Positions 25,438 to 34,371 of a stretch of 64,000 nt of DNA are shown here, piece after piece. Below the pieces are notes generated by a model. It worked only from the letters and a program-made list of their open reading frames with translations, was not told the DNA's origin and did not search any database. Position numbers and translations under genes: made by a program. The stretch covers positions 1 to 64,000 of the forward strand of contig NWQQ01000018.1 of assembly GCA_002798255.1 (NCBI GenBank), read 5' to 3'. The number at the start of each line of letters is the position of its first letter. Position 1 is the first letter of the stretch. This DNA comes from Lysobacteraceae bacterium NML95-0200. GTDB lineage: Bacteria; Pseudomonadota; Gammaproteobacteria; Xanthomonadales; Xanthomonadaceae.

Positions 25438-25461
25438 TTTGACACAGAAGGAGAAGCATCC

Positions 25462-25998
25462 ATGACCCCATCCACCCCGCTGGCCTGCCGCTGCGGCCAG
25501 ACGCGTATGGAAGTGATAGGCGCGCCGTTTATGGTGACCGAATGCTTGTGCAACAGCTGCCGCGCCGCCGCCGGGCGTTTGGCGACGCTTCCGCAGGCGC
25601 AGAACCTGCTCACCCCTCTGGGCGCAACGGCAACCGCCCTGTATCGCAAAGACCGCGTGCGCTTTGTGGAGGGCTTTGAGCGGCTGGCCGAATTTCGCCT
25701 GACGGACGACGCGGGCACCCGGCGCGTGGTCGCCACCTGCTGCAATACGCCCATGTTCATGGAGCTCAAGGGCGCGCACTGGCTGGATATTTACCTGCAT
25801 CTGTGGACGGCGGCTTCCCGCCCCAAGCCGCAAATGCGCACCATGACGAGCGACCTGGCCGACACTTCGGCGCTGCCCGACGACTTGCCCAATCTGCGCA
25901 AACAATCGCTGGGGTTCTACGCCAAGCTGTTGGGCGCGTGGGCGGCCATGGGCTTCAAAAATCCGCCCATTACCATCAAGGAGAAGCTGCATGTCTGA
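25462..25998 (+). CDS. GFA/CENP-V-like zinc-binding protein
   Basis: A 178-residue protein with the zinc-ligand pattern of the GFA (glutathione-dependent formaldehyde-activating) fold: CRCG at 9-12, CLCNSC at 28-33 and CCNTP near 95. The C-terminal part contains LRKQSLGFYAKLLGAW. True formaldehyde activation is not implied. AAGGAGA lies 7 bases upstream. It overlaps the next, broken gene by eight bases. Confidence 0.78.
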   Translation: MTPSTPLACRCGQTRMEVIGAPFMVTECLCNSCRAAAGRLATLPQAQNLLTPLGATATALYRKDRVRFVEGFERLAEFRLTDDAGTRRVVATCCNTPMFMELKGAHWLDIYLHLWTAASRPKPQMRTMTSDLADTSALPDDLPNLRKQSLGFYAKLLGAWAAMGFKNPPITIKEKLHV

Positions 25999-26301
25999 CG
26001 ACAAAATCGACATCGAAAACATCAACACACCGGGCAAAACCGCCCGCGTGGATCGCGCGAATACCTGGCCATGCGCGAAGCTTTGCTGGCGGTACTTCTG
26101 CCCGAGCCGTCGGGCATCACGGTAGCGCAGGCCAAAGAGGCGCTTTTGCCGAAACTGCCGCAAGCGCTGTTTCCCGGCGGCGCCACCGCGGGCTGGTGGC
26201 TGAAAGCGGTTCAGCTTGATCTCGAAGCCAAGGGCATCATCCAGCGCGCGCCGGTAAAGCCGGTGCATTTGTACCGCCTCAATACTTTTTTAAAAGGATA
26301 G
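25991..26301 (+). pseudogene. Frameshifted DUF6958-like gene
   Basis: The first 23 codons from ATG 25991 (MSDDKIDIENINTPGKTARV) are in one frame. The rest, from about 26062 (YLAMREALLAVLLPEPSG ... GWWLKAVQLDLEAKGII), continues in another frame to the stop at 26301. Adding a single A to AA at 26060-26061 restores a continuous frame of about 103 residues. The family (about 100 residues, unknown function) is recalled by its PGGAxAGWWxKxVQLDLEAKG signature. It is translationally linked to the GFA gene, and its loss may be recent. Confidence 0.7.
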
Positions 26302-26492
26302 AATTAAATATTCGTATGGACGGAATTATTATTCCGGATTTTCCGGGGAAAATGCTGGTGGCGCGCCCTTGAAATATTTTCTTGCCACTTGCAGCAGGTG
26401 CTTAAAAAAAAGCCATTTCCGCCAATGCGATTGCACTGCAACACAGGCTTATACTACGGGCGAACTACCACACCTGCGCAGGAGCAACGCAT

Positions 26493-27088
26493 ATGGCCAA
26501 CCGAAGCTATCTTTATGCCATCGATTTTGACCGGACCCAGGGCGAACGCCAAGCCGGCGACAAAATCTACGGCCTGGGCGAATACGGCTACGACATTCCG
26601 TTGGTCTATAAAATACTGGTCAGCCAGAACGACCGCCTTTCTCACTCCATCATCTGGGATTACTTGCACTCCGTCGCCATTCAGGGAGAATTTGAAGCGG
26701 GGGCGGGGGGACTCTTTGCCTTTTTTAAAGCAGCTTGCAGCCGCAAATATCTTCGACTCGGTCGAATTGCAGCGGCAGATTCGGGACGCCGAAGCGTTTC
26801 TGGAGAAAAATCGGCTGCGATACGCGATTTTGGAGTGCGGCGAAATTTACGAGCTGGAGCCGACTGCCCTTGAAGTGCAGAACCAGGAATTGTTTGAGCG
26901 GGAAATCCTGAACATTGACGAACATCTGGCTGGCAGAGCTGGGTGACATGAAGCGCGAAGCCGAGCAACTCGAAGTCGCCGCCCAACAGCCGCCCTCTCA
27001 GACGAAAAGCTTTTTCTCTCGCCTGTTTGGCCGCCAAGAGAAAACGCAAACGGAGCAGCCAGGCCGAGAAGCCAAAGCAATCAGGTAG
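26493..27088 (+). pseudogene. Doubly frameshifted gene of an uncharacterised family (MANRSYLY start, DUF7822-like)
   Basis: The frame from ATG 26493 (MANRSYLYAIDFDR ... YDIPLVYKILVSQND) is conserved up to the G-run at 26705-26710. One extra G there shifts the meaningful sequence to the next frame (LPFLKQLAAANIFDSVELQ ... ALEVQNQELFEREILNIDE). A CTGG duplication at about 26924-26931 shifts it again to the third frame (ELGDMKREAEQLEVAA ... SFFSRLFGRQE), ending at TAG 27086-27088. The reconstructed protein has about 197 residues. The start follows GGAG. Its function is unknown. Confidence 0.68.
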
Positions 27089-27191
27089 GTCATGTGGGAT
27101 CTGCTAGGCATCAATGCATGGAGCAACATTCTCTACTACCATTTTGACAACGAATAAAAGCCGCCTTCATTCCATCACACCGGAGACACCC

Positions 27192-27713
27192 ATGCATGAT
27201 TTTGTTGCCTTTTTGCGCGGGGTGATGCCCCGCGGCAAGAACGCCGTGAAGATGGCCGATGTGCGCCAGGTGCTGGGCGGCAACGGTTTTGGCGATGTGC
27301 GCACCTGGATACAGAGCGGCAATATCGCGCTGCAAACGGATTGGGATACGGCGACCGTGGCTGCGCGCATTCAGTTGCTGCTGAAAGCCCATTTGCAGGT
27401 GGATTTGCCGGTCATTGTTAAAACTCCAGCGCAATTGCAGGAAATACTGGAGCAAAATCCGTTTTCAGGCAGCGCCTATGATGAAAAACGGGTGTTTTAC
27501 ACGCTGTGCAATACGCCGCTTTCCGACCCGCAAGCTTTGAGCGCGCAGGATTATGGCGAGGAACAACTGGCGATTTTTCCGCAGGCGGCCTATCTGTACA
27601 TTCCCGGCGATGCTTCGCGCAGCGCCTTAAGCAATGCGTTTTTGGAAAAGAAACTTGGCCAGGTGCTGACCACGCGCAATGGCAATACCTTACGCAAAAT
27701 GATGGATTTTTGA
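27192..27713 (+). CDS. DUF1697 family protein
   Basis: A 173-residue protein with the DUF1697 signature: an FVAFLRGVMPRGKNAVKMAD N-terminus, GFGDVRTWIQSGNIAL, and the C-terminal LTTRNGNTLRKM. The function is unknown. GGAGA precedes ATG 27192 by 6 bases. It is followed within 7 bases by selO, so they are likely co-transcribed. Confidence 0.88.
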   Translation: MHDFVAFLRGVMPRGKNAVKMADVRQVLGGNGFGDVRTWIQSGNIALQTDWDTATVAARIQLLLKAHLQVDLPVIVKTPAQLQEILEQNPFSGSAYDEKRVFYTLCNTPLSDPQALSAQDYGEEQLAIFPQAAYLYIPGDASRSALSNAFLEKKLGQVLTTRNGNTLRKMMDF

Positions 27714-27720
27714 GCGCCCC

Positions 27721-29217
27721 ATGAACACCCCTGCATTGAACTGGAATCTTTCCCACACCTATAAAACCCTGCCGCCGGTGTTTTATTCGCAGGCAGAACC
27801 GGCTGATTTCCCCGAGCCTGAAACCGTGCTGTTCAATACCGCGCTGGCTCGGGATTTGGGTTTGCTGGCCGATGCCGATGCCGCCATCGACCCGCAAGAA
27901 GCCGCACAAGTATTTTCTGGCAACCGCTTTCCACCCCACGCCCAGCCCATTGCGCAAGCCTATGCCGGGCACCAGTTCGGGCATTTCACTATGTTGGGTG
28001 ATGGCCGCGCGCTGCTGTTGGGCGAGCAAACCACGCCGGGCGGGGCACGGATTGATATTCAACTCAAGGGCAGCGGGCCAACGCCATATTCTCGCCGGGG
28101 CGATGGCAAGGCGGCACTGGCGCCGATGCTGCGCGAATACCTGATTAGCGAGGCCATGCACGCGCTCGGCATTCCCACCACACGCAGCCTGGCCGTGGTG
28201 ACCACGGGCGAGATGATTCGCCGCGAGCGATTATTGCCCGGCGCGGTGCTGACCCGCACCGCGCAAAGCCATCTGCGCGCGGGCACGTTTGAATTTGCCG
28301 CCGCCACGGGGGATATGGCGAATATCCGCGCCCTGGCCGATTACGCCTTGCAGCGGCATTTTCCTAAAGTGCTGGCAGAAAATCCGGCCAATCCCTATCC
28401 GGCTTTATTGCAGGCAGTAATCACCCGGCAGGCGGCGCTGCTGGCGCGCTGGCAGCAGGTGGGCTTTATCCACGGGGTGATGAATACCGACAATATGTCC
28501 ATCCCAGGCCTGACCATCGACTATGGCCCCTGCGCCTTTATGGATGCCTACGACTCGGTCACGGTGTTCAGCGCCATCGACCGCGACGGCCGCTACCGCT
28601 ATGAAAACCAGCCGCCCATCGCGCAATGGAATCTGGCGCGGCTGGCCGAGGCGCTGCTGCCCTTGCTGGATGCGGATGAAAAAACCGCCATCGACATCGC
28701 CAATGCAGAGTTGCGGCAGTTTGCGCCGCTCTTCAACCAGCATTACCAGCAGGGCATGGCACGCAAACTCGGCATTTTCGAGCCGCAAGAAACCGATGCC
28801 GCCTTGCTGGATGACTTGCTGCAACGCATGCAGGCCAAGGCGGCCGATTACAGCAATGCCTTTGTGCGCCTGACGCTGGACATGCTTGATGCCGACGGCG
28901 CGTATCTTGATGGCACGCACGCCCTGTTTGCCGACCCGGCCTTTGCCCAATGGCACACCCGCTGGCAGGCGCGGCTGGCCGAACAGGCGCAAAGCAGGGT
29001 AGACATCGCCGCCTTGATGCAGGCGCACAACCCCTTCCTCATCCCGCGCAACCACCGCGTGGAAGCGGTGCTGAGCGCCGCCGAAGCGGGCGACATGCAG
29101 CCTTTCAACACCCTGCTGGCCGCCTTGCAAAAACCGTTTGACTACAGCGCCGAGCGCCACTGGCAATGTTTGCCGGATACCCCGCAACCGGGCTACCGCA
29201 CCTTTTGCGGTACGTGA
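27721..29217 (+). CDS. selO: Protein adenylyltransferase SelO (YdiU family)
   Basis: A 498-residue pseudokinase-fold protein. The family motifs GNRFPPHAQPIAQAYAGHQFG, IQLKGSGPTPYSRRGDG, GVMNTDNMSI and the metal-binding DYGPCAF are all present. SelO transfers AMP from ATP to Ser, Thr or Tyr of target proteins and helps resist oxidative stress. The C-terminus ends in FCGT with a penultimate-region cysteine, as in bacterial members that use Cys in place of selenocysteine. It is the last intact gene of the plus-strand accessory array. Confidence 0.93.
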   Translation: MNTPALNWNLSHTYKTLPPVFYSQAEPADFPEPETVLFNTALARDLGLLADADAAIDPQEAAQVFSGNRFPPHAQPIAQAYAGHQFGHFTMLGDGRALLLGEQTTPGGARIDIQLKGSGPTPYSRRGDGKAALAPMLREYLISEAMHALGIPTTRSLAVVTTGEMIRRERLLPGAVLTRTAQSHLRAGTFEFAAATGDMANIRALADYALQRHFPKVLAENPANPYPALLQAVITRQAALLARWQQVGFIHGVMNTDNMSIPGLTIDYGPCAFMDAYDSVTVFSAIDRDGRYRYENQPPIAQWNLARLAEALLPLLDADEKTAIDIANAELRQFAPLFNQHYQQGMARKLGIFEPQETDAALLDDLLQRMQAKAADYSNAFVRLTLDMLDADGAYLDGTHALFADPAFAQWHTRWQARLAEQAQSRVDIAALMQAHNPFLIPRNHRVEAVLSAAEAGDMQPFNTLLAALQKPFDYSAERHWQCLPDTPQPGYRTFCGT

Positions 29218-29244
29218 TGGCTTTATTTATATGGGGCTTGGGCG

Positions 29245-29460
29245 GTGATGTGGCATCCGGCACTTGCGCATCGCGTCTGGAAGGCTGATATCGAAAGCTT
29301 CAATGGCAAACTCCGTGATGAGCGCCTCAACGAGCATTGGTTCACTTCGTTAAAGTACACATGGCAAATCATTGCCCTGCGGCGATGTAGCTACAACCAA
29401 GCGCGTCCACATAGCGGTTGTGGATGTATCCTGGCTGCATGTTTTGCATGCTCAACATAA
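29245..29460 (+). pseudogene. Remnant of an IS3-family transposase (OrfB, C-terminal part)
   Basis: The translation contains DIESFNGKLRDERLNEHWFT, the conserved DDE-domain C-terminal motif of IS3-family integrases, followed by degenerate sequence and QARPHS. Everything upstream of the motif (the rest of OrfB and OrfA) is missing, and no terminal inverted repeats were recognised. It marks past transposon activity at the junction between the accessory array and the two-component genes. Confidence 0.78.
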
Positions 29461-29507
29461 AGCCTAAAACATTCCAGAGATGAAGTAACTTTTAATGCCG
29501 AATTTTG

Positions 29508-29891
29508 CTAGGTGTAAAGTCCGAGTTTCAAGATGGCAGGCACGAGCTCGCTCAGGCAGTCTTTGCTGATATGGCCATGCGCCTGGCTGATGGCGGTAGC
29601 CAGTGGGCTTTCGGAGTCGGTTTCGCCGCCGGTGCAGAACAGTACCGGCAGTTGCGGCAGGGTTTGCCGAATCAGGGCAAAGGCGTCCTCGCCACCAAGA
29701 CCCGGCAGGCGCGAGTCGCAGATGGCCAGTGTCCAGTCCTGTTGTTTGAGGGCAGCTTCAAGCTCCTGGCGCAGCTCCACCCGTACCAGTTCGCAGTGGA
29801 TGCCGGCATCCTCCAGCTCAAAGCCGATGAGTTCGGCATCGGTGCTGTTGTCTTCAACTAGCAGGATGCGGATGGGCTTGACCGGCGGCAT
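29508..29891 (-). CDS. Stand-alone response regulator receiver protein
   Basis: A 127-residue single REC domain. The acidic pocket is in LVEDN, the phosphoacceptor is Asp59 in ICDSRLPG, and a Lys follows in ISKD. No output domain is present. It lies directly after another receiver gene and the histidine kinase gene on the same strand. It could be a phosphate relay or sink, or act by protein contact. Confidence 0.88.
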   Translation of the reverse strand: MPPVKPIRILLVEDNSTDAELIGFELEDAGIHCELVRVELRQELEAALKQQDWTLAICDSRLPGLGGEDAFALIRQTLPQLPVLFCTGGETDSESPLATAISQAHGHISKDCLSELVPAILKLGLYT

Positions 29892-30332
29892 TTAGCGTTG
29901 CTCGGGTGACTGGTTGAACACCGCCCAGAAGCGCCCCAGGGTTTTGACCGCTTCAAAAAACTGCATGATGTCCACCGGCTTCACCACATAGGCATTCACG
30001 CCCAGATTCCAGCTGCGGGCAAGGTCGGACTCTTCGCGCGAGGAGGACAGGATGACCACTGGCAGGGCTTTGAATTGTTCGTTTTCGCGCAGCTGTTGCA
30101 GCACTTCCAGCCCGTCCATGCGCGGCATTTTGATATCCAGCAGCAAGACTGCAGGCTCGCCCGGCTCGCGCCCTGCAAACTGGCCGCGGCGCAGCAGGTA
30201 GTCCATCACTTCTACGCCGTCTTCGACGTGCACAATCGGGTTGGCGAGATTGGCTTCGCGCAGGGCATCAATGGCCATTTCCGCATCGGCGGGGCTGTCT
30301 TCGGCCAGTAAAATGGGGCGAATGTCTTTCAT
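29892..30332 (-). CDS. Response regulator receiver protein (Rcp1-like)
   Basis: A 146-residue single-domain receiver with LLAEDSPAD, phosphoacceptor Asp66 in LLLDIKMPRMDG and Lys118 in VVKPVD. The extra loop FAGREPGEPAV is typical of Rcp1-type regulators that pair with phytochrome-like kinases. It lies 15 bases after the kinase gene and shares an operon with it. Confidence 0.9.
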   Translation of the reverse strand: MKDIRPILLAEDSPADAEMAIDALREANLANPIVHVEDGVEVMDYLLRRGQFAGREPGEPAVLLLDIKMPRMDGLEVLQQLRENEQFKALPVVILSSSREESDLARSWNLGVNAYVVKPVDIMQFFEAVKTLGRFWAVFNQSPEQR

Positions 30333-30347
30333 GTCGTTTCGGGTAAA

Positions 30348-32138
30348 TCAGGATGCGGGGCTGCCATCAAGCAGGGATGGCAGGGTAAAGCGGAAGGTGG
30401 CGCCCTGGTCCGGGGCGGCCTCGGCACTGATTTGGCCGCCGTGGCGCAGCAGCACGCGCTGCACATTGGCAAGGCCGATGCCGGTGCCGGGAAATTCGCT
30501 GGGCTTGTGCATGCGCTGGAAAACGCCAAACAGTTTGCTGGCATAGGCCATGTCAAAGCCCACGCCGTTATCGCGCACGCTGAACTCGTGGCTGCCATCG
30601 GCAAGCCGCTGGTGGCTGACCTGGATGCGGCTGATTGCGCGCGGGGCGCTGTATTTGACTGCATTGCCCAGCAGGTTGCTCCACACTTGGCGCATCATGT
30701 TTTCATCGGCAATCACCATCGGCAGCGCCTTGATGTTCCATTCAATATGCCGCCCCGGGGTTTCGTTCTGGGCATTGGCATCGAGCAGGGCGCGGGTTTC
30801 TTCCACCATCGACTGCATGTCCACAGGTTGCAGGCGCAGTGCGCTGCGCCCCAGGCGCGAATACACCAGCAGGTCATCAATCAGTGTGGCCATGCGTTTG
30901 GCGGAGCTGTCAATGACCTGCAGGTAATGGCGGCTCTTGTCATCGGCGCCATCCCCCAGCTGTTTGCCCAGCTTTTCGGCAAAGCCGGAGATATGCCGCA
31001 GTGGCGAGCGCAGGTCGTGGCTGACCGAATAGCTGAAGGCTTCCAGCTCGCGGTTGACATCGGAAATCTGCTCAATTTTGCCTTGTAGCTGCTGGTTGAG
31101 CTCGGAGATTTCGGTCTCTGCGGCCTTGTGAGGGCTGATATCGCTCAAGGTCAGCAGCGTGACTTGCTGCTGATGATCGGGCAGGGACATGCGGCAGGCA
31201 TTGAGCAGCATGGTGCGCTCGATGCCGTCGCGGGTGGTTTGCCGGAGCTCGAAATCCCATAGCTCGCGATCACGGCTCAGTACATCGCGCAGGCGCTGGA
31301 GGATTTCCCGGCCCGCCCAGGCGCCATCGCCAATCTGGCTGATGGGCTGTCCGTCCATATTGGCGTGCGTGGTGTCAGCGTGGCCGTATAGCTCGGCAAA
31401 AGCGGTGTTGTGCATCACTATGCGCTGCTCGCCATCGAGCAGGGCGATGGGCTCGCGGATGGCTTGCACCACGGCAAGCGCGCGGGCGTTGGCGGCCATC
31501 AGCGCGCGCTCGGCGTTTTCACGGCTGGCCTGCTGGCGGCGTAGCATCCACAGCAGCGCCATCAGCAAGGCAAGCTGCACCAGCATGCTGATAAGCGAAA
31601 TGCGCTGGCCGCGGGTGTGCAGTTTTTCAGTCTCTCGGGACTGGCTCATGAAAAGCTGCCGGCTTTCCTTGCGTACCTCGTTGGCGATGCTGTGCATGGC
31701 CATTTCATCGGCCATCATCGCCAACAGGCGCTGGCGCTCTTGGTTGTCGGTGCTTTGCACGATGCGCTGGCTGATGTCCAGGCGCTGCTCAAGACGCCCT
31801 TGCAGATTGCCGATGCGCAGTTGTTGCTGTATGCCCAGCGCATCGCTTTGTTCACTCAGCTCGCGCACCAGTACCGGGATATTGGCCATGCTCTTGGCAA
31901 TCCGGCTGCGCATCTGTGCATTGTCCACGCCGGCGACAACACTGGCAGCGGCTGATTCCAGATTGCGCGCCTCATAAAGCAGCCGGCTCAAGGCAGCATC
32001 GGTGCGGCTGCCATCGGTAAGCGCCTGCTCGGCGTCCTGGATGCGCTGATTCATTTCTCGCAGCATCCAAAACGGCATGATGATGATGGCGGCTACGGCA
32101 ACAAACAGCAGCCATTGGTAGCGTCCGTAGTTGTTCAT
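30348..32138 (-). CDS. Sensor histidine kinase with PAS domain
   Basis: A 596-residue protein. Transmembrane helix 1 (about 9-26) and helix 2 (about 180-199) enclose a helical periplasmic sensor of about 150 residues. Then come a PAS domain (about 215-335), a coiled coil (340-365), a HisKA domain with phosphorylated His374 in FSYSVSHDLRSPLRH, and an HATPase domain (N box around QVWSNLLGNAVKYS, G box DNGVGFD). The catalytic part resembles phytochrome-type kinases, which fits the Rcp1-like partner. The signal is unknown. It follows hflD by 10 bases, in the position that purB holds in E. coli. Confidence 0.9.
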   Translation of the reverse strand: MNNYGRYQWLLFVAVAAIIIMPFWMLREMNQRIQDAEQALTDGSRTDAALSRLLYEARNLESAAASVVAGVDNAQMRSRIAKSMANIPVLVRELSEQSDALGIQQQLRIGNLQGRLEQRLDISQRIVQSTDNQERQRLLAMMADEMAMHSIANEVRKESRQLFMSQSRETEKLHTRGQRISLISMLVQLALLMALLWMLRRQQASRENAERALMAANARALAVVQAIREPIALLDGEQRIVMHNTAFAELYGHADTTHANMDGQPISQIGDGAWAGREILQRLRDVLSRDRELWDFELRQTTRDGIERTMLLNACRMSLPDHQQQVTLLTLSDISPHKAAETEISELNQQLQGKIEQISDVNRELEAFSYSVSHDLRSPLRHISGFAEKLGKQLGDGADDKSRHYLQVIDSSAKRMATLIDDLLVYSRLGRSALRLQPVDMQSMVEETRALLDANAQNETPGRHIEWNIKALPMVIADENMMRQVWSNLLGNAVKYSAPRAISRIQVSHQRLADGSHEFSVRDNGVGFDMAYASKLFGVFQRMHKPSEFPGTGIGLANVQRVLLRHGGQISAEAAPDQGATFRFTLPSLLDGSPAS

Positions 32139-32148
32139 GGCTCGCGGC

Positions 32149-32769
32149 TCAGGCGGCAGCCAGCAGGTCGGTTACGGCGCGCTTCATCGCGCTGCGCTGG
32201 AGAAGGAAATCCCATTGCGTGCCGCCCATTTGCCGCCACAACATCGCCGAGCGAACCGCGGCCAGCAGCAGGGCGCGGATGTCGGTGACCACATCATTGC
32301 GCCCCAGATAATGCGGATTGCCCTGCACCATGACCTTGGGGCGCAATGGACTCAGTGCCCTGGCATACAAGCCACCCAATTCGCGCAGGATATCTGGGTG
32401 AGTGCTGCCATCGTTCTGTGCCTGTGGCGCAAGGCGGCTGATTTCCCGGCGCACCATGTCGATGGATTCCGGGCTGCGCTCGAAGCTGCGCTCCAGCTGC
32501 AAGACCGAAAGCGCCAGCCGCGGCAGTTGCGGGTCGGGCAGGGCGCCATGCAGATAGTCGTGCAGGCTGCGCAGACCGGAATCAAGCGCACGGATGCCGC
32601 CATAGACATCGGCGGTGGAGTCGGCCTCCAGCCGGAACACGCTGTCGATGGCGGTGCCCAGATGGCTTTGGTCAACCCGGCCGTTTTCGGCCAGATGCCG
32701 CACTTCCTTGAGTGATAGCAAAATCCCGGCAAGCGCCAGTACGCGGGAGGGCATCAAATCAGCATTCAT
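32149..32769 (-). CDS. hflD: High frequency lysogenization protein HflD homologue
   Basis: A 206-residue all-helical protein starting near [21 protein letters not shown], with [15 protein letters not shown] and [23 protein letters not shown], matching HflD/YcfC. In E. coli it is a peripheral membrane protein that antagonises the phage lambda CII activator; its cellular role is unclear. The order nudJ-mnmA-hflD is the same as in enterobacteria. The start overlaps the mnmA end by 11 bases. Confidence 0.88.
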   Translation of the reverse strand: MNADLMPSRVLALAGILLSLKEVRHLAENGRVDQSHLGTAIDSVFRLEADSTADVYGGIRALDSGLRSLHDYLHGALPDPQLPRLALSVLQLERSFERSPESIDMVRREISRLAPQAQNDGSTHPDILRELGGLYARALSPLRPKVMVQGNPHYLGRNDVVTDIRALLLAAVRSAMLWRQMGGTQWDFLLQRSAMKRAVTDLLAAA

Positions 32770-33907
32770 GCGTGCAGAGATTTCCTTGTGTGAGCAGGGT
32801 ATTGAAGTTCTCGCGCTCCAGTGGCGCATCGCAGGCGGCAATCACCGCACCGCCCAGGCATTCTTGCCCAAGATAAAGCACCAGTGATTGCCCCGGTGTG
32901 ACCGCGCGCTGCGGTTGGTCGAAAGTCACCCGCAGGCTGCCATCATCGCGCACGCTCACATCGCAGTCCTGGTCGGCCTGACGGTAACGAGTTTGCGCCG
33001 TGCAGCGGAACTGCCGGGCAGGGGGCGCGCCGGCAATCCAGTGGGCGGGTTCTGAGAGCAGCTGCTGCGACATCAGCCAGGGGCTGTCCACACCCTGGTC
33101 AACAAACAGGATATTGCGGGCGACATCCTTGCCCACCACATACCAGGGCAATGCCGGGCGGCCTTTCACGCCACCGATGGCAAGGCCGCCGCGCTGGCCG
33201 ATGGTATGGAAAAACACGCCCTCATGCTGCGCCAGCACGCTGCCGTCCACCGCATGTACCTCGCCCGGCTGCATCGGCAGGTACTGGCCAAGAAAGCTGC
33301 GGAAGTCACGCTCGCCAATAAAACAGATGCCGGTGGAGTCTTTCTTTTCTGCGGTGACAAAACCGGCTTCTGCGGCGAGGCGGCGTACCTGGGTCTTGGG
33401 CAGCTCACCGACCGGAAAACGGGTGGCGGCCAGCTGCTTCTGCCCCAGCTGATGCAGGAAATAACTCTGGTCTTTGCTGCGATCCATGCCGCGCAGCAGC
33501 CGGTAGCGGCCATCGACGCAATCGGTGCGCGCATAATGGCCGGTGGCGATGAATTCCGCCCCCAATGCATGGGCGGCATCCAGAAAATGCTTGAACTTGA
33601 CTTCGCGGTTGCACAGCACGTCCGGGTTCGGCGTGCGTCCGGCAGCGTATTCGTTGAGGAAATGCCTGAATACCCCATCCCAATATTCTTTTGAAAAATC
33701 GCGGAAATGGATGGGAATGCCGAGCTTGCCTGCGACCGCCACTGCATCGCGACGGTCATCCTCGGCGCGACATTCGCTGCTGCCATCATCGGCCCAGTTC
33801 TGCATGAACAGCCCGGCCAGCGGCTCGCCGGCGCGTTGCAGCAGCAAGGCGGCAACCGAGGAGTCCACCCCCCCGGACAGACCAACGATGGTGCGCGCCT
33901 GGCTCAT
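32759..33907 (-). CDS. mnmA: tRNA-specific 2-thiouridylase MnmA
   Basis: A 382-residue enzyme with the PP-loop [10 protein letters not shown] (9-18), catalytic Cys99 in [12 protein letters not shown] and Cys195 in [10 protein letters not shown]. It thiolates U34 of tRNA Lys, Glu and Gln. The start at 33907 overlaps the nudJ stop by four bases, and its end overlaps hflD, so the three genes are tightly coupled. Confidence 0.95.
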   Translation of the reverse strand: MSQARTIVGLSGGVDSSVAALLLQRAGEPLAGLFMQNWADDGSSECRAEDDRRDAVAVAGKLGIPIHFRDFSKEYWDGVFRHFLNEYAAGRTPNPDVLCNREVKFKHFLDAAHALGAEFIATGHYARTDCVDGRYRLLRGMDRSKDQSYFLHQLGQKQLAATRFPVGELPKTQVRRLAAEAGFVTAEKKDSTGICFIGERDFRSFLGQYLPMQPGEVHAVDGSVLAQHEGVFFHTIGQRGGLAIGGVKGRPALPWYVVGKDVARNILFVDQGVDSPWLMSQQLLSEPAHWIAGAPPARQFRCTAQTRYRQADQDCDVSVRDDGSLRVTFDQPQRAVTPGQSLVLYLGQECLGGAVIAACDAPLERENFNTLLTQGNLCTHEC

Positions 33908-34371
33908 GAAAGCTGCGTCATCAGTGATAGCGGATATACCCGCCCGGCCTGCCAGTCGGCCACCACTTGCCAGACCAGCGGGCTGCGATGGCGGGGTGTG
34001 AGCGCCTGCAATTCTTGCGGCGTCCACCACACCGCGCGGACGATGCCCTCATCGAGCTGGCGGCTTTCGTCAAAGGCCAGCGCCTCGCCGCAGAAGGCAA
34101 AGCGCAGGTAGTGACGGCCGGTTTCCGGCGCTTTCCACTGGTAGGCGCCGATAAAGCCGGTCAGGCGGATATCCCAGCCGGTTTCCTCGCGCGCCTCGCG
34201 CACCGCTGCTTCCAGCAGGCTTTCATCCGGCTCCAGATGTCCGGCGGGCTGGTTGATGACCAGTTCGCGGCCACCTGCGGTTTCTTCCACGCACAGCAGC
34301 TTGCCGTCCTTGACCACCACGGTGGCAACGGTGACATCGGGCTGCCAAAAGCGGTCTTGGCGATGCGTCAT
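33904..34371 (-). CDS. nudJ: Nudix hydrolase NudJ-like
   Basis: A 155-residue protein with a complete Nudix box, from [13 protein letters not shown] to REAREETG, and N-terminal [18 protein letters not shown]. NudJ hydrolyses nucleoside tri/diphosphates and hydroxymethylpyrimidine pyrophosphate. The gene position before mnmA matches E. coli and supports the name. It is the first gene of the run, so its promoter should lie in 34372-34480. Confidence 0.87.
   Translation of the reverse strand: MTHRQDRFWQPDVTVATVVVKDGKLLCVEETAGGRELVINQPAGHLEPDESLLEAAVREAREETGWDIRLTGFIGAYQWKAPETGRHYLRFAFCGEALAFDESRQLDEGIVRAVWWTPQELQALTPRHRSPLVWQVVADWQAGRVYPLSLMTQLS

Noticed and set aside
27092-27157. Short frame starting MWDLLGINAWSN between the broken gene and the DUF1697 gene
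   Set aside because: It has only 21 codons, no clear ribosome site and no recognisable family; it may be a remnant but cannot be supported.
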